Positions 12,839-22,319 of a DNA stretch of 31,423 nucleotides are shown here, one piece after another. The position numbers and the translations under genes are program-made. Every line of letters begins with the position of its first letter. Position 1 is the stretch's first letter. Source of the stretch: Saksenaea vasiformis B4078 (lineage: Eukaryota > Mucoromycota > Mucoromycetes > Mucorales > Saksenaeaceae); the NCBI GenBank assembly GCA_000697055.1, contig JNDT01001152.1, positions 1-31,423 of the forward strand. The letters run 5' to 3'. A model generated the notes under the pieces. The model was not told the origin of the DNA. It saw nothing but the letters and a program-made list of their open reading frames with translations, and did not search any database.

Positions 12839-13951
12839 TTAAGCTTTCACTGGTTTGTAGAAGGGATAGGTGATATAGCCATTTTCACCGCTAGTGTAAT
12901 ATGTAGACGGGTCACCTTGGTTCAATGGCCAGTCATTTTCGAGACGGTCCACCAGATCGGGGTTTGCTATGAAAGCACGGCCAAAGCTCACGAGCACCTT
13001 AGGATCGTTCGAAGTTAACTTAAAAGCTGATTCGCGTGTCATGTCCCTGTTACGGATCCACACGCCATACCATATAGTGCGGACCCATTCTAGGTTTTCC
13101 TCAATCACGGGCTTGCCCGAGGCGCGCTTGGTTCCCCTTTCTGGTTCCAAAGTATGCACATAAGCCAGTTCTTTTCCTGCATTCGCGCGTTTCTGGAGTT
13201 CAGCAAGCACGTAAGCATACTGAGCGACAGCGAATTGGCTAACTGCCATACCACCGTGTGTGTTGAATGGAGAGAGCCTCACAGCAACCTTGTCTGCACC
13301 CACAGCTTCAATGAGACCATCAATCACCTCAAGTAGAAATCGAGCACGGTTCTCAATTGATCCACCATACTCATCAGTACGCTGATTGTTCAGGTTGTCG
13401 TTCAAGAACTGCTCGAAAAGGTAGCCGTTTGCACCGTGAATTTCAACACCATCGGCTCCAGCTTCGACAGCATTCTTTCCAGCAGTAATAAAATCCTGCA
13501 CGTATTCTTTGACCTCAGCTGTTGTCAAAGCGCGCACCTTTTGCGAACCTCCACGTCTGGAGAGCAAATCAACGGAAGAAACAGCGTCGAATCCTCTCTG
13601 GGCCATATAGTTGGCGTGATCGAGAGCGGACATGCCAAGACCCCAGAGCTGAACAAAGAGAAAAGATCCTTGGGCATGTACCGCGTTAAACACCTTTGTC
13701 CATCCGGCCAACTGTTCCTTGTTCCATAGACCCGGCACGTTATCGTGTCCACCTGATTTTTCCGTAGCAAATGTGCCTTCGCTCACAAGCAATGTACCGG
13801 GGCGACTAGCACGCTGTTCGTAGTATTTAACAACAATGTCAGTGGGAATATGCGTATCCGAGGCACGAAATCGGGTCAAAGGCGCCATAGCAATCCTATG
13901 TAGGAGAGTATTTTTACCAAGCTTGATCGGAGTCAGGAGATTTTGAGACAT
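12839..13951 (-). CDS. Old Yellow Enzyme family NAD(P)H:flavin oxidoreductase (ene-reductase), intronless
   Basis: A single 370-residue frame beginning MSQNLLTPIKLG, full length for a fungal OYE. The family uses FMN and NADPH to reduce activated C=C bonds (enals, enones, oxylipins), often in stress responses. Key positions: the flavin-tuning Thr in APLTRFRA (T26), Trp in QLWGLG (W103), substrate-binding His and Asn in IHGANGYL (H172, N175) with the proton-donor Tyr (Y177), the signature RTDEYGGSIENRARF (191-205), the flavin Arg in VRLSPF (R225) and FGRAFIANPDLVDRL (323-337). The open frame extends 11 codons upstream only through non-ATG codons, so the ATG at 13951 with A at -3 is the start. 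Oddity: the FMN-phosphate loop that normally reads like IRAGN/IRAGG reads IRNRDM (299-304), replacing the usual Gly with Arg. It is the only clear gene for several kb on either side. Confidence 0.95.
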   Translation of the reverse strand: MSQNLLTPIKLGKNTLLHRIAMAPLTRFRASDTHIPTDIVVKYYEQRASRPGTLLVSEGTFATEKSGGHDNVPGLWNKEQLAGWTKVFNAVHAQGSFLFVQLWGLGMSALDHANYMAQRGFDAVSSVDLLSRRGGSQKVRALTTAEVKEYVQDFITAGKNAVEAGADGVEIHGANGYLFEQFLNDNLNNQRTDEYGGSIENRARFLLEVIDGLIEAVGADKVAVRLSPFNTHGGMAVSQFAVAQYAYVLAELQKRANAGKELAYVHTLEPERGTKRASGKPVIEENLEWVRTIWYGVWIRNRDMTRESAFKLTSNDPKVLVSFGRAFIANPDLVDRLENDWPLNQGDPSTYYTSGENGYITYPFYKPVKA

Positions 13952-14021
13952 TGTAAAAGAAGGTGGTATGGATAAGAGCGGCAATAGCTAACTGAGTAGC
14001 TTGTTATGTCAAGTGGCAAGG

Positions 14022-14029
14022 CTTATATA
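14022..14029 (-). promoter_or_regulatory. TATA box of the Old Yellow Enzyme gene
   Basis: On the minus strand the sequence reads TATATAAG, about 70 bases upstream of the ATG at 13951. That leaves a leader of about 40 bases if transcription starts some 30 bases downstream of the box. A strong TATA box fits an inducible stress-type gene. Confidence 0.6.
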
Positions 14030-14110
14030 CTCTTACGATCTGTTTGATTTGTCATCTTCTGAGTTCTTTCATTGCGATACTAGTGTAGTATTTCGGAGGT
14101 AACACGCTTG

Positions 14111-14127
14111 GAGGAGCTAACCTCCTC
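14111..14127. promoter_or_regulatory. Inverted repeat GAGGAG-N5-CTCCTC upstream of the OYE gene
   Basis: GAGGAG (14111-14116) and CTCCTC (14122-14127) are perfect inverted copies separated by CTAAC, about 85 bases upstream of the TATA box. The symmetric layout is what a dimeric regulator would bind; binding is an inference only. Confidence 0.35.
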
Positions 14128-15499
14128 AAAAGGAAATACAGCCCCACAAGCTGGTGAGTGGTTGTAGTTAGCATCCGGATCATCGCAAAGCCTAGCAATC
14201 GACTTGCGTAACAGTGTGATGCGGAGGCGGCAGGTATATAAGAAAGATATCTGAAGCTGAGCTGCAACACGGAAAATGGCTAAAATCTGGTCAGAAACCG
14301 GGCCAGGTTACAGCATCTGACAGAGCACTCTGCGCTGCGGAGGCTAACCAATTTACTACTGTTATATATCAAGTCTAGTTACAGAAAAGTTGTATTGTGA
14401 GGGACTGATCAAAGCGTCAAGAGTTCTACGAAGGCGAGGAGAAGGGGAGAGAAAGGATCATTTTTCATAATACAATAGGCGATTACAAAGGGAAAAGGTT
14501 TCCGCGTAGTGGGATGCGCATGCGCAATATAATCTGATCGTTTATTTACAATTATTCCACCCCCAATATTGTCCTTGCCATCCTTTGTGTTGCTAATGTC
14601 AATGCAAACCACCCTAGCTATACTAACACCGAAACACTTGTTAGCTGTCATACTGACCGTATTGGGCAAACTACCACCATGAGAGCCATTGCTACGCTGT
14701 AAATTTCGAGTCAGTAAGTTCTTAGGTAGACTTCGGCGATATTACAGAAGCGGTGATAAGAAAATACGAAGGAATAAGGGTTTGGTTCAGATAAAAGTTT
14801 GAATTTCGTGGATTCAGTTCGTTGTTTGTTAGTGAACATCAGGTGTAGACTTAAGTCGGACACCAAGACTCGAAGTACGTATCAATGAAGATAAATAAAA
14901 GAAGAGAAAAAGAAAAGAGATTGTCGACGAAGACAAGAGCGGAGGAGTTTCTGCTTGATAACAGAATCTGATCGTTGGTTAAATCGTTATTATGATTTAC
15001 CTACGATCTCGTGTTGGATCTGAATGTAGTATCAATAAAAGGTAATAACGGTACTCTTTGAGTGATCAGCGAGTTGGATCAGAAGAAAAAAAAAAAGGAA
15101 GACAGCAGAATTGTCGTCGCTTGTCGGGAAAATGAGTGAAATAAAAAGAAAAAGAAAAAGAAAAGGATCAATGGATTCTGGTTAACGGTGGTTTCTTGAT
15201 CTGGTATTTGAGTGAGTGAGTTTAACGGAAGGGGAACGGATAGAATCCTTTGAGACCGTTGGATGTCTTTTCTCCATTCAATTTGTCTGCTATTTATATT
15301 TGTTCAGTCTTTTCGGAATCTAGATTTAAGTGAACGTTCTTCCTCGGTGATAGGTGTTCATGATGGTAATTACTGCGGTAGCAGTGCCATCTTGTTGACG
15401 TCCATGAAACATCAGTACATATGAGCGATTATTGTCATCTGCAGCGCTCTTCCTTCTTAACCTCTAAACGTGACCAGTAGCTGGAGGCTTCGCTTGAGT
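14128..15499. other. Intergenic DNA upstream of the OYE gene
   Basis: About 1.4 kb with no recognisable gene. A second TATATAA-like motif lies near 14236 (plus). Purine-rich runs (AAAAAGAAAAGAG type) occur near 14890-14920 and 15070-15170. The minus-strand open frame at 14409-14669 is anonymous and I do not call it. Confidence 0.4.
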
Positions 15500-15817
15500 T
15501 CAAGATCTTCTTGTGTTCATTAGAATATTGTATTGATTTACAAAATTGATCTTGAAGTTGTCATTTTGTATCTCCTGTGCCCATTGCGTGACCCGTTTCG
15601 TGCTTCTTTGGCGCGCCAGGCGGTCCACAAGATCCGTGAAATCTGCTTCAGCGAGACGCTGATCCGTGCATCCTTGAAGGTCATAAAATGCTGACATTGA
15701 GAAATCTGTAAGATGTGTGTATGTAATCGAGAAGATCCATGTCGCATCACTGAAATGTGTAAAGCGGCTTTTAATGCCGTCAGCGGACGATTTATCATGT
15801 AAACGGCGTTCAATCAT
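15500..15817 (-). CDS. Possible small protein, 105 residues, unknown
   Basis: The frame starts at a true ATG (minus strand, 15817) and encodes a balanced, non-repetitive, partly amphipathic 105-residue sequence. The middle (FYDLQGCTDQRLAEADFTDL, then VDRLARQRSTKRVTQWAQE) looks helical and charged, more protein-like than neighbouring open frames. I recognise no domain. It is flanked by long non-coding sequence, with no clear TATA box or polyadenylation signal. It could be a small gene, an exon, or a decayed element fragment. Confidence 0.3.
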   Translation of the reverse strand: MIERRLHDKSSADGIKSRFTHFSDATWIFSITYTHLTDFSMSAFYDLQGCTDQRLAEADFTDLVDRLARQRSTKRVTQWAQEIQNDNFKINFVNQYNILMNTRRS

Positions 15818-16580
15818 AATCGAGTATCTTCCACGTTATTTGAGCGTCATTTGAGCGAAGAACAAGGTGTTCGTTTGGCCTACCATCGTCGAGAAATCTC
15901 TTTACCGCTGCTCAGGCGAAGCCCGTAAATTTCGTGGATTAAAACCTCTGGGGCGGCCACAAAAGATAGAAAAATAAATATATTCCGTGTAGCTCTCCCT
16001 TTAAATGTACTCGATCTTGGGAAGTTCAAGTGAACAGTGTCTTGCATTCATAAAAAATAAAGTCATTTTCCTTATACCGCTTATGCAATATGCTATCGAC
16101 AAGCACTTCGATTTATCTGAAGCGGGTTAAAAATTATTTACATAGACTTTCGAATGTGGATCAATATGATAACTTCTCTATTCGAATAAGGTTAAACATG
16201 GCATTCCTCTAATCTAGTACAGATGAGCATCATTTTTATTCATTCGAATACACTTAGGACGCGGCAATTACCTTTATTTGAGTACCATTGAGCATCATGT
16301 TCTCCTATTCGACAGAAGGGTAGCTTTGTTGAAACATCCACTAGTCTCAGACAGACTGCGGCCCGTGAGGCACAATTTACTTTGTTTCTCACTTGTTTGG
16401 AGGAAATCGGTTCTGTCTCTCGGATTAAGGCCTCTACTTGAATAAACGCAGGTTCTCGAAGACTCTGATGGCCTTTTCCAGAGGCACGCATATTGTCGGC
16501 TTCCTATTGGACGACACATGGAAAAGCAGAAGTTGCAGAATTCGCCACCAGCCTGTCAAATATAAAGCGCCAGTATATAA

Positions 16581-16740
16581 TACTACACACATAATAGCAT
16601 CACTCCAGTCAAAGGATCGAGCGTTGTTATGGCATCACCCATTACAACCCTGGTACGGCCCGTACATCCTCTTGTGAGAACTATGAAACACTGAACACCA
16701 AGCGGCCCGCTTAGAACTGGTGCTATCTGCGCAAGTATTC
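16581..16740 (+). repeat. Diverged direct repeat, copy 1
   Basis: About 160 bases that match 16865-17026 at an offset of 284-285 bases. The best-conserved core is AAAGGATCGAG (from 16611) through ACGGCCCGTACATCCT (to about 16670), followed by AACACCAAG and GGCCCGCTT. In the aligned core nearly all differences are transitions. The core contains a 13-bp palindrome GTACGGCCCGTAC (16653-16665). Read in the frame starting GTCAAAGGATCG, copies 1 and 2 give nearly the same peptide (VKGSSVV...LVRPVHP). Confidence 0.7.
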
Positions 16741-16827
16741 TTTACAGAGTCACCACAATCTACACCGTTTATCTACAAGGCACTTCTATCTTATGTCAGT
16801 CAGTAAGGATCAACGTAAAACACGCAA

Positions 16828-16841
16828 ACTACGTACGTAGT
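16828..16841. repeat. Perfect 14-bp palindrome ACTACGTACGTAGT
   Basis: A perfect palindrome located between the two direct repeats, about 24 bases before copy 2. It contains TACGTA, the core of several bZIP-type sites. No function is assigned. Confidence 0.5.
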
Positions 16842-16864
16842 CTGCATAACAGGAAATGTAGCAG

Positions 16865-17026
16865 TACTACACGCACAATAACATCATTGCAAGTTAAAGG
16901 ATCGAGTGTTGTTGTGGTATCGCCCATTACAGCCCTGGTACGGCCCGTACATCCTTTTGTGAGATTTCTGAACCGCTCAACACCAAGGGGCCCGCTTGGA
17001 ACCGGCGCAACCTATGCAGGTATTGG
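16865..17026 (+). repeat. Diverged direct repeat, copy 2
   Basis: Second copy of the repeat at 16581-16740. It retains the same 13-bp palindrome at 16938-16950. This copy lies in an open frame (16887-17072) that encodes VKGSSVVVVSPITALVRPVH and continues to a stop, whereas copy 1 in the same frame is interrupted by a stop soon after the core. It may be a tandem duplication or two pieces of a decayed element. Confidence 0.7.
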
Positions 17027-17192
17027 ATGTCCGGTTAATATGTCACCAACGCTACCTCATATATTTCATTAAGCGGTTTTGTCGTGGCAAAAAAAAGAGT
17101 CGGCTATGCAGGGCTACGATTATTTGCACTGGGGAGTTGTGATGTGCGCGGTGCAAGTGCATATCTGCCACGTCGACCCCACTTTCTGGGAA

Positions 17193-17224
17193 CGGGAATT
17201 TCCATCTTTGGCGCCAAATTCCCG
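17193..17224. repeat. Inverted repeat with 9-bp arms (CGGGAATTT ... AAATTCCCG)
   Basis: Perfect arms at 17193-17201 and 17216-17224 flank a 14-base loop that itself contains GGCGCC. It lies 700 bases upstream of the HIBCH-like gene and just past the direct repeats. It could form a hairpin or be a bipartite binding site. Confidence 0.5.
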
Positions 17225-17930
17225 ATTACCTCCGACATGCTGATTCATCCTTCATGCAGCAGCCATGAACAGCCTCCTTCTGTGGCCTTAGTAGGTTGAT
17301 CAAATCACTTTCGAGGAAAGATCTTCTTTTTACAGTAAAAGGGGTGTAGTGTAGGGACTTTTCCCTCTGCTAATGGATAGAAAGTTAGCAAAGACGATCT
17401 TCTTTTCATCCATATCGAAAGGAAACAAAGTGATGCAAAAGAAGTGACGATCACAGTAAAGAGAAAAAGGTGCTGAAAAATTTCTTTGTGTGCCCATTTC
17501 GTTCATTAGAGATAATGAATGAAGTAGTTTATACTTGCATAGCCTATTCTAGGTGAGACGACGCAACATGGCATGAAATATGTCGAGCATAGACTTTTCA
17601 TCATGCATGCTTTTCTGCAGCATTTTTTTAAACTCTTTTCCAAAATCATTGAATTCAACCATTATCACATGAATTTTACTGTACGACGGGAAGCCATTAG
17701 TGGGGTCACGCATGTGGTCCTTTTTTTTCCCTTTTCTCTCTCTCTTTGTTAAATGTTCACCGTTCCTGCATCGTCTATGCACCGCATCTCGACACAAACA
17801 TTTCCTCGCTTACGTTTACTGCCACGTTATTCGACATGTCTACCCATGGGATCCATCGGCGTAATGCTGCGACGAACGGTACAGAGAAATGGAGCGCAAT
17901 CATTAGTTAATTAACCATGTTAACTAGTTT

Positions 17931-19690
17931 ATGGCCCAAACTTCAGTATCCGAAGCTGAGGTTCCACAGGTGATACTTCATATACTCCATCGTTTGCGTA
18001 TCAAGATAGGAGGTTAACACCTTTTGCTCAGACACACGTATTTCATCAAAAGATATCAAGTGCCCGCAAATTTATCCTGAATCGACCTGATAAGCTAAAT
18101 GCACTCAACTTAAAAATGATACGAACAATTACACCGCAGTTGAAGGTTTTTGCTTTACCCTACCTATTCCATGTTTCACTTATAACTCAAAATAGGCTTG
18201 GGACGTTTCCAAATTGGCCAAGGTCATCATAGTAAAAGGCGCAGGCAGTGGGCGGTTTTGTGCAGGGGATGATATCACAGGTATGAAAGTAATTGGTAAA
18301 ATGAGCTTAGTTTACTTATATATATATCAGAGATCTTGCTCAAGGTCAAAGCAAAAGATCCTGATGCGCTTTTATTTTTTCAAGAGAAGTTCGGACTTGT
18401 CCATATGATTTCAACATTAGAGACTCCTTACGTCACAGTCCTTGATGGTTATGCTCGTACGTCCTCCTCCTATTCGTTAAACTGCTCAAAAGGTCTAACA
18501 ATGTGTAGTGGGAGCTGCCCTGGGGCTTTTCGCGCATGGCCCTTTTCGAATTGCTACAGAGCGAACCATCTTTTCGCTTCCGGAAGTGAGTATTGGCGTG
18601 CCTCTGAGTTCTGGATCAAGCTTCTTTCTACCGAAATTGGATGGCGAGCTGGGAACCTATCTAGCACTAACAGGAAGTAGGCTGCAAGGCGTTGATACCT
18701 TGTGGGTGTATTTTTATTATTATTTGCTTTGTTGGATTGATGCAAAACATGTCTAAACTTATATGGCTTGTTGCAGTTTTGCTGGTATCGCTACCCATTA
18801 CGTACCATCTTCTCGATTAGCCGCTTTGGAAGATCGACTCGCGGATCTGGAAACCTCAGATCATGGTGTAATACAGCGTGTTATGGAAGAATTTGTGGAA
18901 CCTGTGGATGTGGACAAGATTGGATGTCTACGGACGGAGCGTGAAACCATTGACAGGTACAGATAAATACTCCTTTTTTTTCTGGCAAAGGAAACCAGTT
19001 AACCCAATGTTCGCATGCGATCATGTTGAAAGATGCTTTCGTTATGATACGTTGGACGAAATCATGGAAGCATTGGATAGGGAAATATCGACAGCATGGG
19101 TCAGAGAAACAAAGCGAAAATTATTATCCTTGTCACCAACGAGTCTCCGGGTGATACTCCGGTTGTTACGAAAGGCACGAACCATGTCCTTGCGCGAATG
19201 TCTTGAAATGGAATTTGATCTTATTCAGAAATTTATGGTAACAGAAGAAGAGATGTGATACGAGTGATTGCTAACCTTCCATTTGTAGGTCACCAAGGAT
19301 TTTCATGAAGGGGTGGATGCTATGTTTTTGAGTAAACCAAGACGCATACCACGATGGGATCCAACTACACTAACGGATATCGTGGAAGACGACATTGATC
19401 ATTTATACTTTAATTATCCGGCACCCAATTCCCTGACTCTGTCAAGTAAACTAGATGTGAGAAGGCAATACCCTTATGCAAAGTTCGCCTTACCGTCAGA
19501 GGAGGATGTACGCTTAGCGATTATCGGCAACGGACCCGAATTTGGGCCAGAACATCGACTGACCAATGATCAAGACGTATTGACGTGGTTCATACAAGGA
19601 TACAAGGGGAAATGGGGAGTTCAAGAAAAAATACTTGATATTCTCCAGCGAAAGACGATAAATGTGGGTAACGGTATTGTGTGGAAATAG
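17931..19690 (+). CDS. EHD3: 3-hydroxyisobutyryl-CoA hydrolase-like protein (HIBCH/Ehd3/mS47 family), 8 exons
   Basis: Exons: 17931-17969, 18032-18145, 18196-18280, 18331-18456, 18509-18701, 18777-18956, 19033-19237, 19289-19690; 1344 bases, 447 residues. The crotonase-fold HIBCH family hydrolyses 3-hydroxyisobutyryl-CoA in valine breakdown; fungal Ehd3 is also mitoribosomal protein mS47. Visible: FILNRPDKLNALNLKM, KGAGSGRFCAGDDI, DGYALGAALGLFAHGPFRIA (about 115-137), LPEVSIG (E147), FFLPKLDGELGTYLALTG, FAGIATHYV, LSPTSLRVILRLL, DFHEGVDAM and a fungal C-terminal extension (YPYAKFALPSEEDVR). Oddity: the catalytic Asp of the usual IG-FFPD motif is replaced; here the segment reads IGVPLSS, with Ser155 at the Asp position, and the usual TMGGG oxyanion stretch is ALGAA. 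Activity is therefore doubtful. No clear mitochondrial presequence is seen, so an upstream exon may be missing. A possible AATAAA lies at 19801-19806. Confidence 0.9.
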
Positions 19691-21000
19691 AGAGAAAAAT
19701 ATACCAAGAGTAAGACTTACTCCGTTTGACCCTCTCCAAATCACACCCCTTGATTTGTTGTTTATCTTTTTATGAAAAAAAGAGTAGGGGGAACCATAGA
19801 AATAAAAGTAACGATTGTGGGGTTAGCAAATGACTAAGTTCTTCCGATGAGTCCGGAAGGATAGGGTAAAGTCCGTGTTGCAGATACAAAACGTGAGTGG
19901 GAAATGGGGGCCTTGCACGTGTATCCCCGGAAACTGTGCTTTCAAGAAAGTAACGATGGCTGATGATCTTTAAGCCTGCACAAAACCCTTTCGAGTCAAT
20001 GAACAAACAGTCCCTAGGAAAAGATCGACTCTCATAACGCAACCGCAGCCAAAGGTCAACCCTTTATCTTATTGACCTTTTGCCTATCGGGTGAGAGAAG
20101 AACATCCTTTTCTTTTTTTTTCTTTTCTTTTGCTCGCTTGATCAGCACCACCGAAGACCCTTGATTATCCTGCAGTGATGATCTTCATTCTTTTATATCT
20201 TATATTTTTTGGGGGGGAAAGAAATAAGCACTCTGTATGTTACTAGCATGTTTATGCTCAATGCAGAACCATAAGGATTTTTGGATCCTGGATATCCTGC
20301 AATGTGCGCAACGGGATAGATTGGGTTCTAGCTCAATCTCAAAGCTCCTACATTATTATCCAGTATGCGATTAAACAACACTAAACTGTGTTAGGCTGAA
20401 ATAAAGGCGCCTGGAGCGCATCTTCAAACCTTTTCGTATGGTCTAACCTATACTTTGTTCAGCATGATCATCTGTTTAACCCTCCCTGACGATCCATATA
20501 AACTGGGGCGACATATTCTTTTAACCGGTTCAATGTGAGCATTGTATATACATTACTACGAGACACAAGCATAGTCCCAGTGGGTCCAGGAGCAAATTAC
20601 ACGCATTGATGTAGGGGAACGCATAAGTCGAACGGTATATCCAGACCGTTTATACAGTAATAGCAGCCCCTGTCTGTCCCCAACTCTATTGGTCATCAAG
20701 AGTGCAGTCGAGTGAGTGAAACGATCGCTGCGACTCGTAAATATTTGCAAATAGCCCATATGTAAGCACGGACGGTTAAAGATCTGCTTATCGTCGAAAT
20801 AATTAAGCACGTATTCTCCACCTTAAAAAATGAGATTGAATCAACAATACGATAGTATTGCCTGAAACGTTCATCTCGACCGCCTTGATCTGCAATGCAT
20901 CGTTTTGAGTTGGATCGTTTGGCTCAGCCGTCCCACACAAACGAGGTTAAAAGCCAGTACCAAAAAAGCCACGTTCAGGAAAGTCGACCTTACCTTGGGA
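19691..21000. other. 1.3-kb intergenic region between the HIBCH-like gene and DPH4
   Basis: No gene recognised. An AATAAA at 19801-19806 probably ends the upstream transcript. T-runs occur near 20106-20130 and a run of eight G (AT-flanked) near 20208. Two minus-strand frames (19770-20042 and 20556-20810) are anonymous, and the second begins only at GTG. Confidence 0.45.
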
Positions 21001-21534
21001 ATGGACACCCATTACGAGGTGTTGAGGGTATCAGATAATGCAACCACAGAGCAGATAAAGCAACGATTTCAGCAACTCATTCTCGAGGCAAGTCTGGCAG
21101 AAAACTATTGCTCACAATGGGACCATCCGTTAACCACGTCATTGTTTTAGTAGCATCATCCAGATAAACGAGGATCTGCAACTGATGACCATGATTACGC
21201 CCATCGTATTCTTAAAGCCTGGGAGGTATTGCGGGATCCCGTAAAACGGCGAGAGTACGACGCAAAGCTGAAAGGTACAGAAGAAGAGGATCCGTCAGAA
21301 AAGAAAAAAATAACACGATTTTTAGCTGGCCATTTAGCTCAGCCGACAATTAATGCTGAAGTCGACTTGGATGAGATGGATTATGACGAGAAATCTCAAT
21401 CTTATTCTATTGAATGTCGATGTTCTGGATTATACATTGTTACAGAAGACGATCTTGAATCGGGTGTAGATGTTATCAATTGTGATCAATGTTCCTTACG
21501 TATCCGTGTATTATACGATGTCGTAGATGAATAG
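21001..21534 (+). CDS. DPH4: Diphthamide biosynthesis protein 4 (DPH4/Jjj3), J domain plus CSL zinc finger
   Basis: Exons 21001-21087 and 21154-21534; 155 residues. DPH4 is a small J-domain co-chaperone that works with Dph1-Dph2-Dph3 in the first step of diphthamide formation on elongation factor 2, in the cytosol. The J domain spans residues 1-65: THYEVLRV at the start, the Hsp70-stimulating HPD at 31-33, and ILKAWEVLRDPVKRREYD. The CSL-type zinc ribbon has Cys117 and Cys119 (CRC), Cys139 and Cys142 (CDQCSL). The intron is a GC-AG intron: the donor is GAG|GCAAGT at 21088 and the acceptor is TAG at 21151-21153; the alternative AG three bases earlier would put a stop codon in frame. Without splicing the frame ends at 21150, just before HPD. 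The start ATG directly precedes the conserved helix I sequence. Confidence 0.94.
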
Positions 21535-21669
21535 ACAGCTATTCTTTTTTTTAAGAGAATTTCTCAGAGCTGCCACATGGCCTCGTATGCAAAACTTTGA
21601 AACCTAACTTTTTCCCCAACAAGGAGTGAACTTACCGAAATATCGGAATATCTTCATCGTAGCCTGTGC

Positions 21670-21688
21670 AAAAAAAAAAAAAAAAAAA
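21670..21688 (+). repeat. 19-base A run between DPH4 and the release-factor gene
   Basis: An uninterrupted run of A lies 135 bases after the DPH4 stop and 70 bases before the next start codon. It may act as a nucleosome-excluding poly(dA) promoter element for the downstream gene, or be a sequence-length artefact. Confidence 0.6.
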
Positions 21689-21757
21689 TTCCTGCTACAG
21701 AAAAAAATTAGGGCACCGCAGACTTTGTGACGCTGTTTTCTCGTTGTTGAATGGCCC

Positions 21758-22219
21758 ATGTTGTTCCTGCAACACATTCACCGAGCGTTGTTCAATCCCA
21801 TTACGCGATGCTTAGCAAGATCATATACGGCAAAGCCACAGCGTCAGAAAATTGTTCTTGAAGACAAAGATCTTGTGGAGACATTTGTCAAAGGTTCAGG
21901 GCCGGGAGGACAGTGCATTAATAAACGTTCGAGCTGTGTCGACCTGCGGCACATTCCTACCGGCATAAGGGTGCAAGTAGGAGGAAACAGATGATAACAT
22001 GAAATATTGATGTCTGTCTAGTGTCAGCAAACACGTTCCTTGCAAGAAAATCGTGGTATTGCACGCAAATTGCTGAGGGAAAAACTAGATGAATTGGTCA
22101 ACGGTGAGCTGAGTAAGAACTCACAAAAGGCGGCAAAAATTGCGAAACAAAAAGCGAGACGGGCACGCAGAGCTCGTGAGAAATATGCTAAACCTACCGA
22201 ACAGCAAGAAGTCATTTGA
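21758..22219 (+). CDS. RSO55: Mitochondrial class I release-factor-like ribosome rescue protein (MTRFR/C12orf65, Rso55 type)
   Basis: Exons 21758-21976 and 22022-22219; 138 residues. The protein is a minimal RF-1 domain lacking codon-recognition domains, as in the MTRFR/Rso55 family that releases peptides from stalled mitochondrial ribosomes. The N-terminus (MLFLQHIHRALFNPITRCLA, then RSYT) is basic and lacks acidic residues, a typical mitochondrial presequence. The catalytic GGQ (residues 50-52) sits in VKGSGPGGQCINKRSSCVDL, followed by IPTGIRVQCQQTRSLQENR, with the intron between VQ and CQQTR. The C-terminus (from about 100) is a Lys/Arg/Ala-rich helix that would bind the ribosome, as in the family. 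The start at 21758 is the one in frame with the domain; an ATG at 21751 is in another frame and would be a short upstream ORF start. Confidence 0.92.
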
Positions 22220-22319
22220 CATGGGTTTCTTGACTGCTCCCGACGACATTGAAATTTTTGTAACGCTTTCTATAAAGCGCGAGGTTACCTTTTTGTAAAA
22301 AGTACTTTTTTCATTTATT

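Larger units (their letters stand above)
15818..17930. other. 2.1-kb region without a clear gene, containing diverged repeats and palindromes
   Basis: No recognisable gene. The region holds two diverged direct repeats (annotated separately), a 14-bp palindrome and a hairpin with 9-bp arms. A minus-strand frame at 17797-17549 contains a plausible but anonymous segment (from MRDPTNGFPSYSKI onward, about 54 codons) preceded by a polypurine run, which could be a terminal exon. The interval may be an old, decayed transposable element. Confidence 0.4.

Noticed and set aside
13436..13729. Forward frame of 97 codons within the OYE gene
   Set aside because: Antisense shadow of the OYE coding sequence.
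17549..17797. Minus-strand frame of 82 codons upstream of the HIBCH-like gene
   Set aside because: First codons run through a polypurine tract. The last 54 codons might be a terminal exon, but no upstream exon or family is identifiable.
20556..20810. Minus-strand frame of 84 codons upstream of DPH4
   Set aside because: It opens only with GTG, has no recognised domain and no splice partner.
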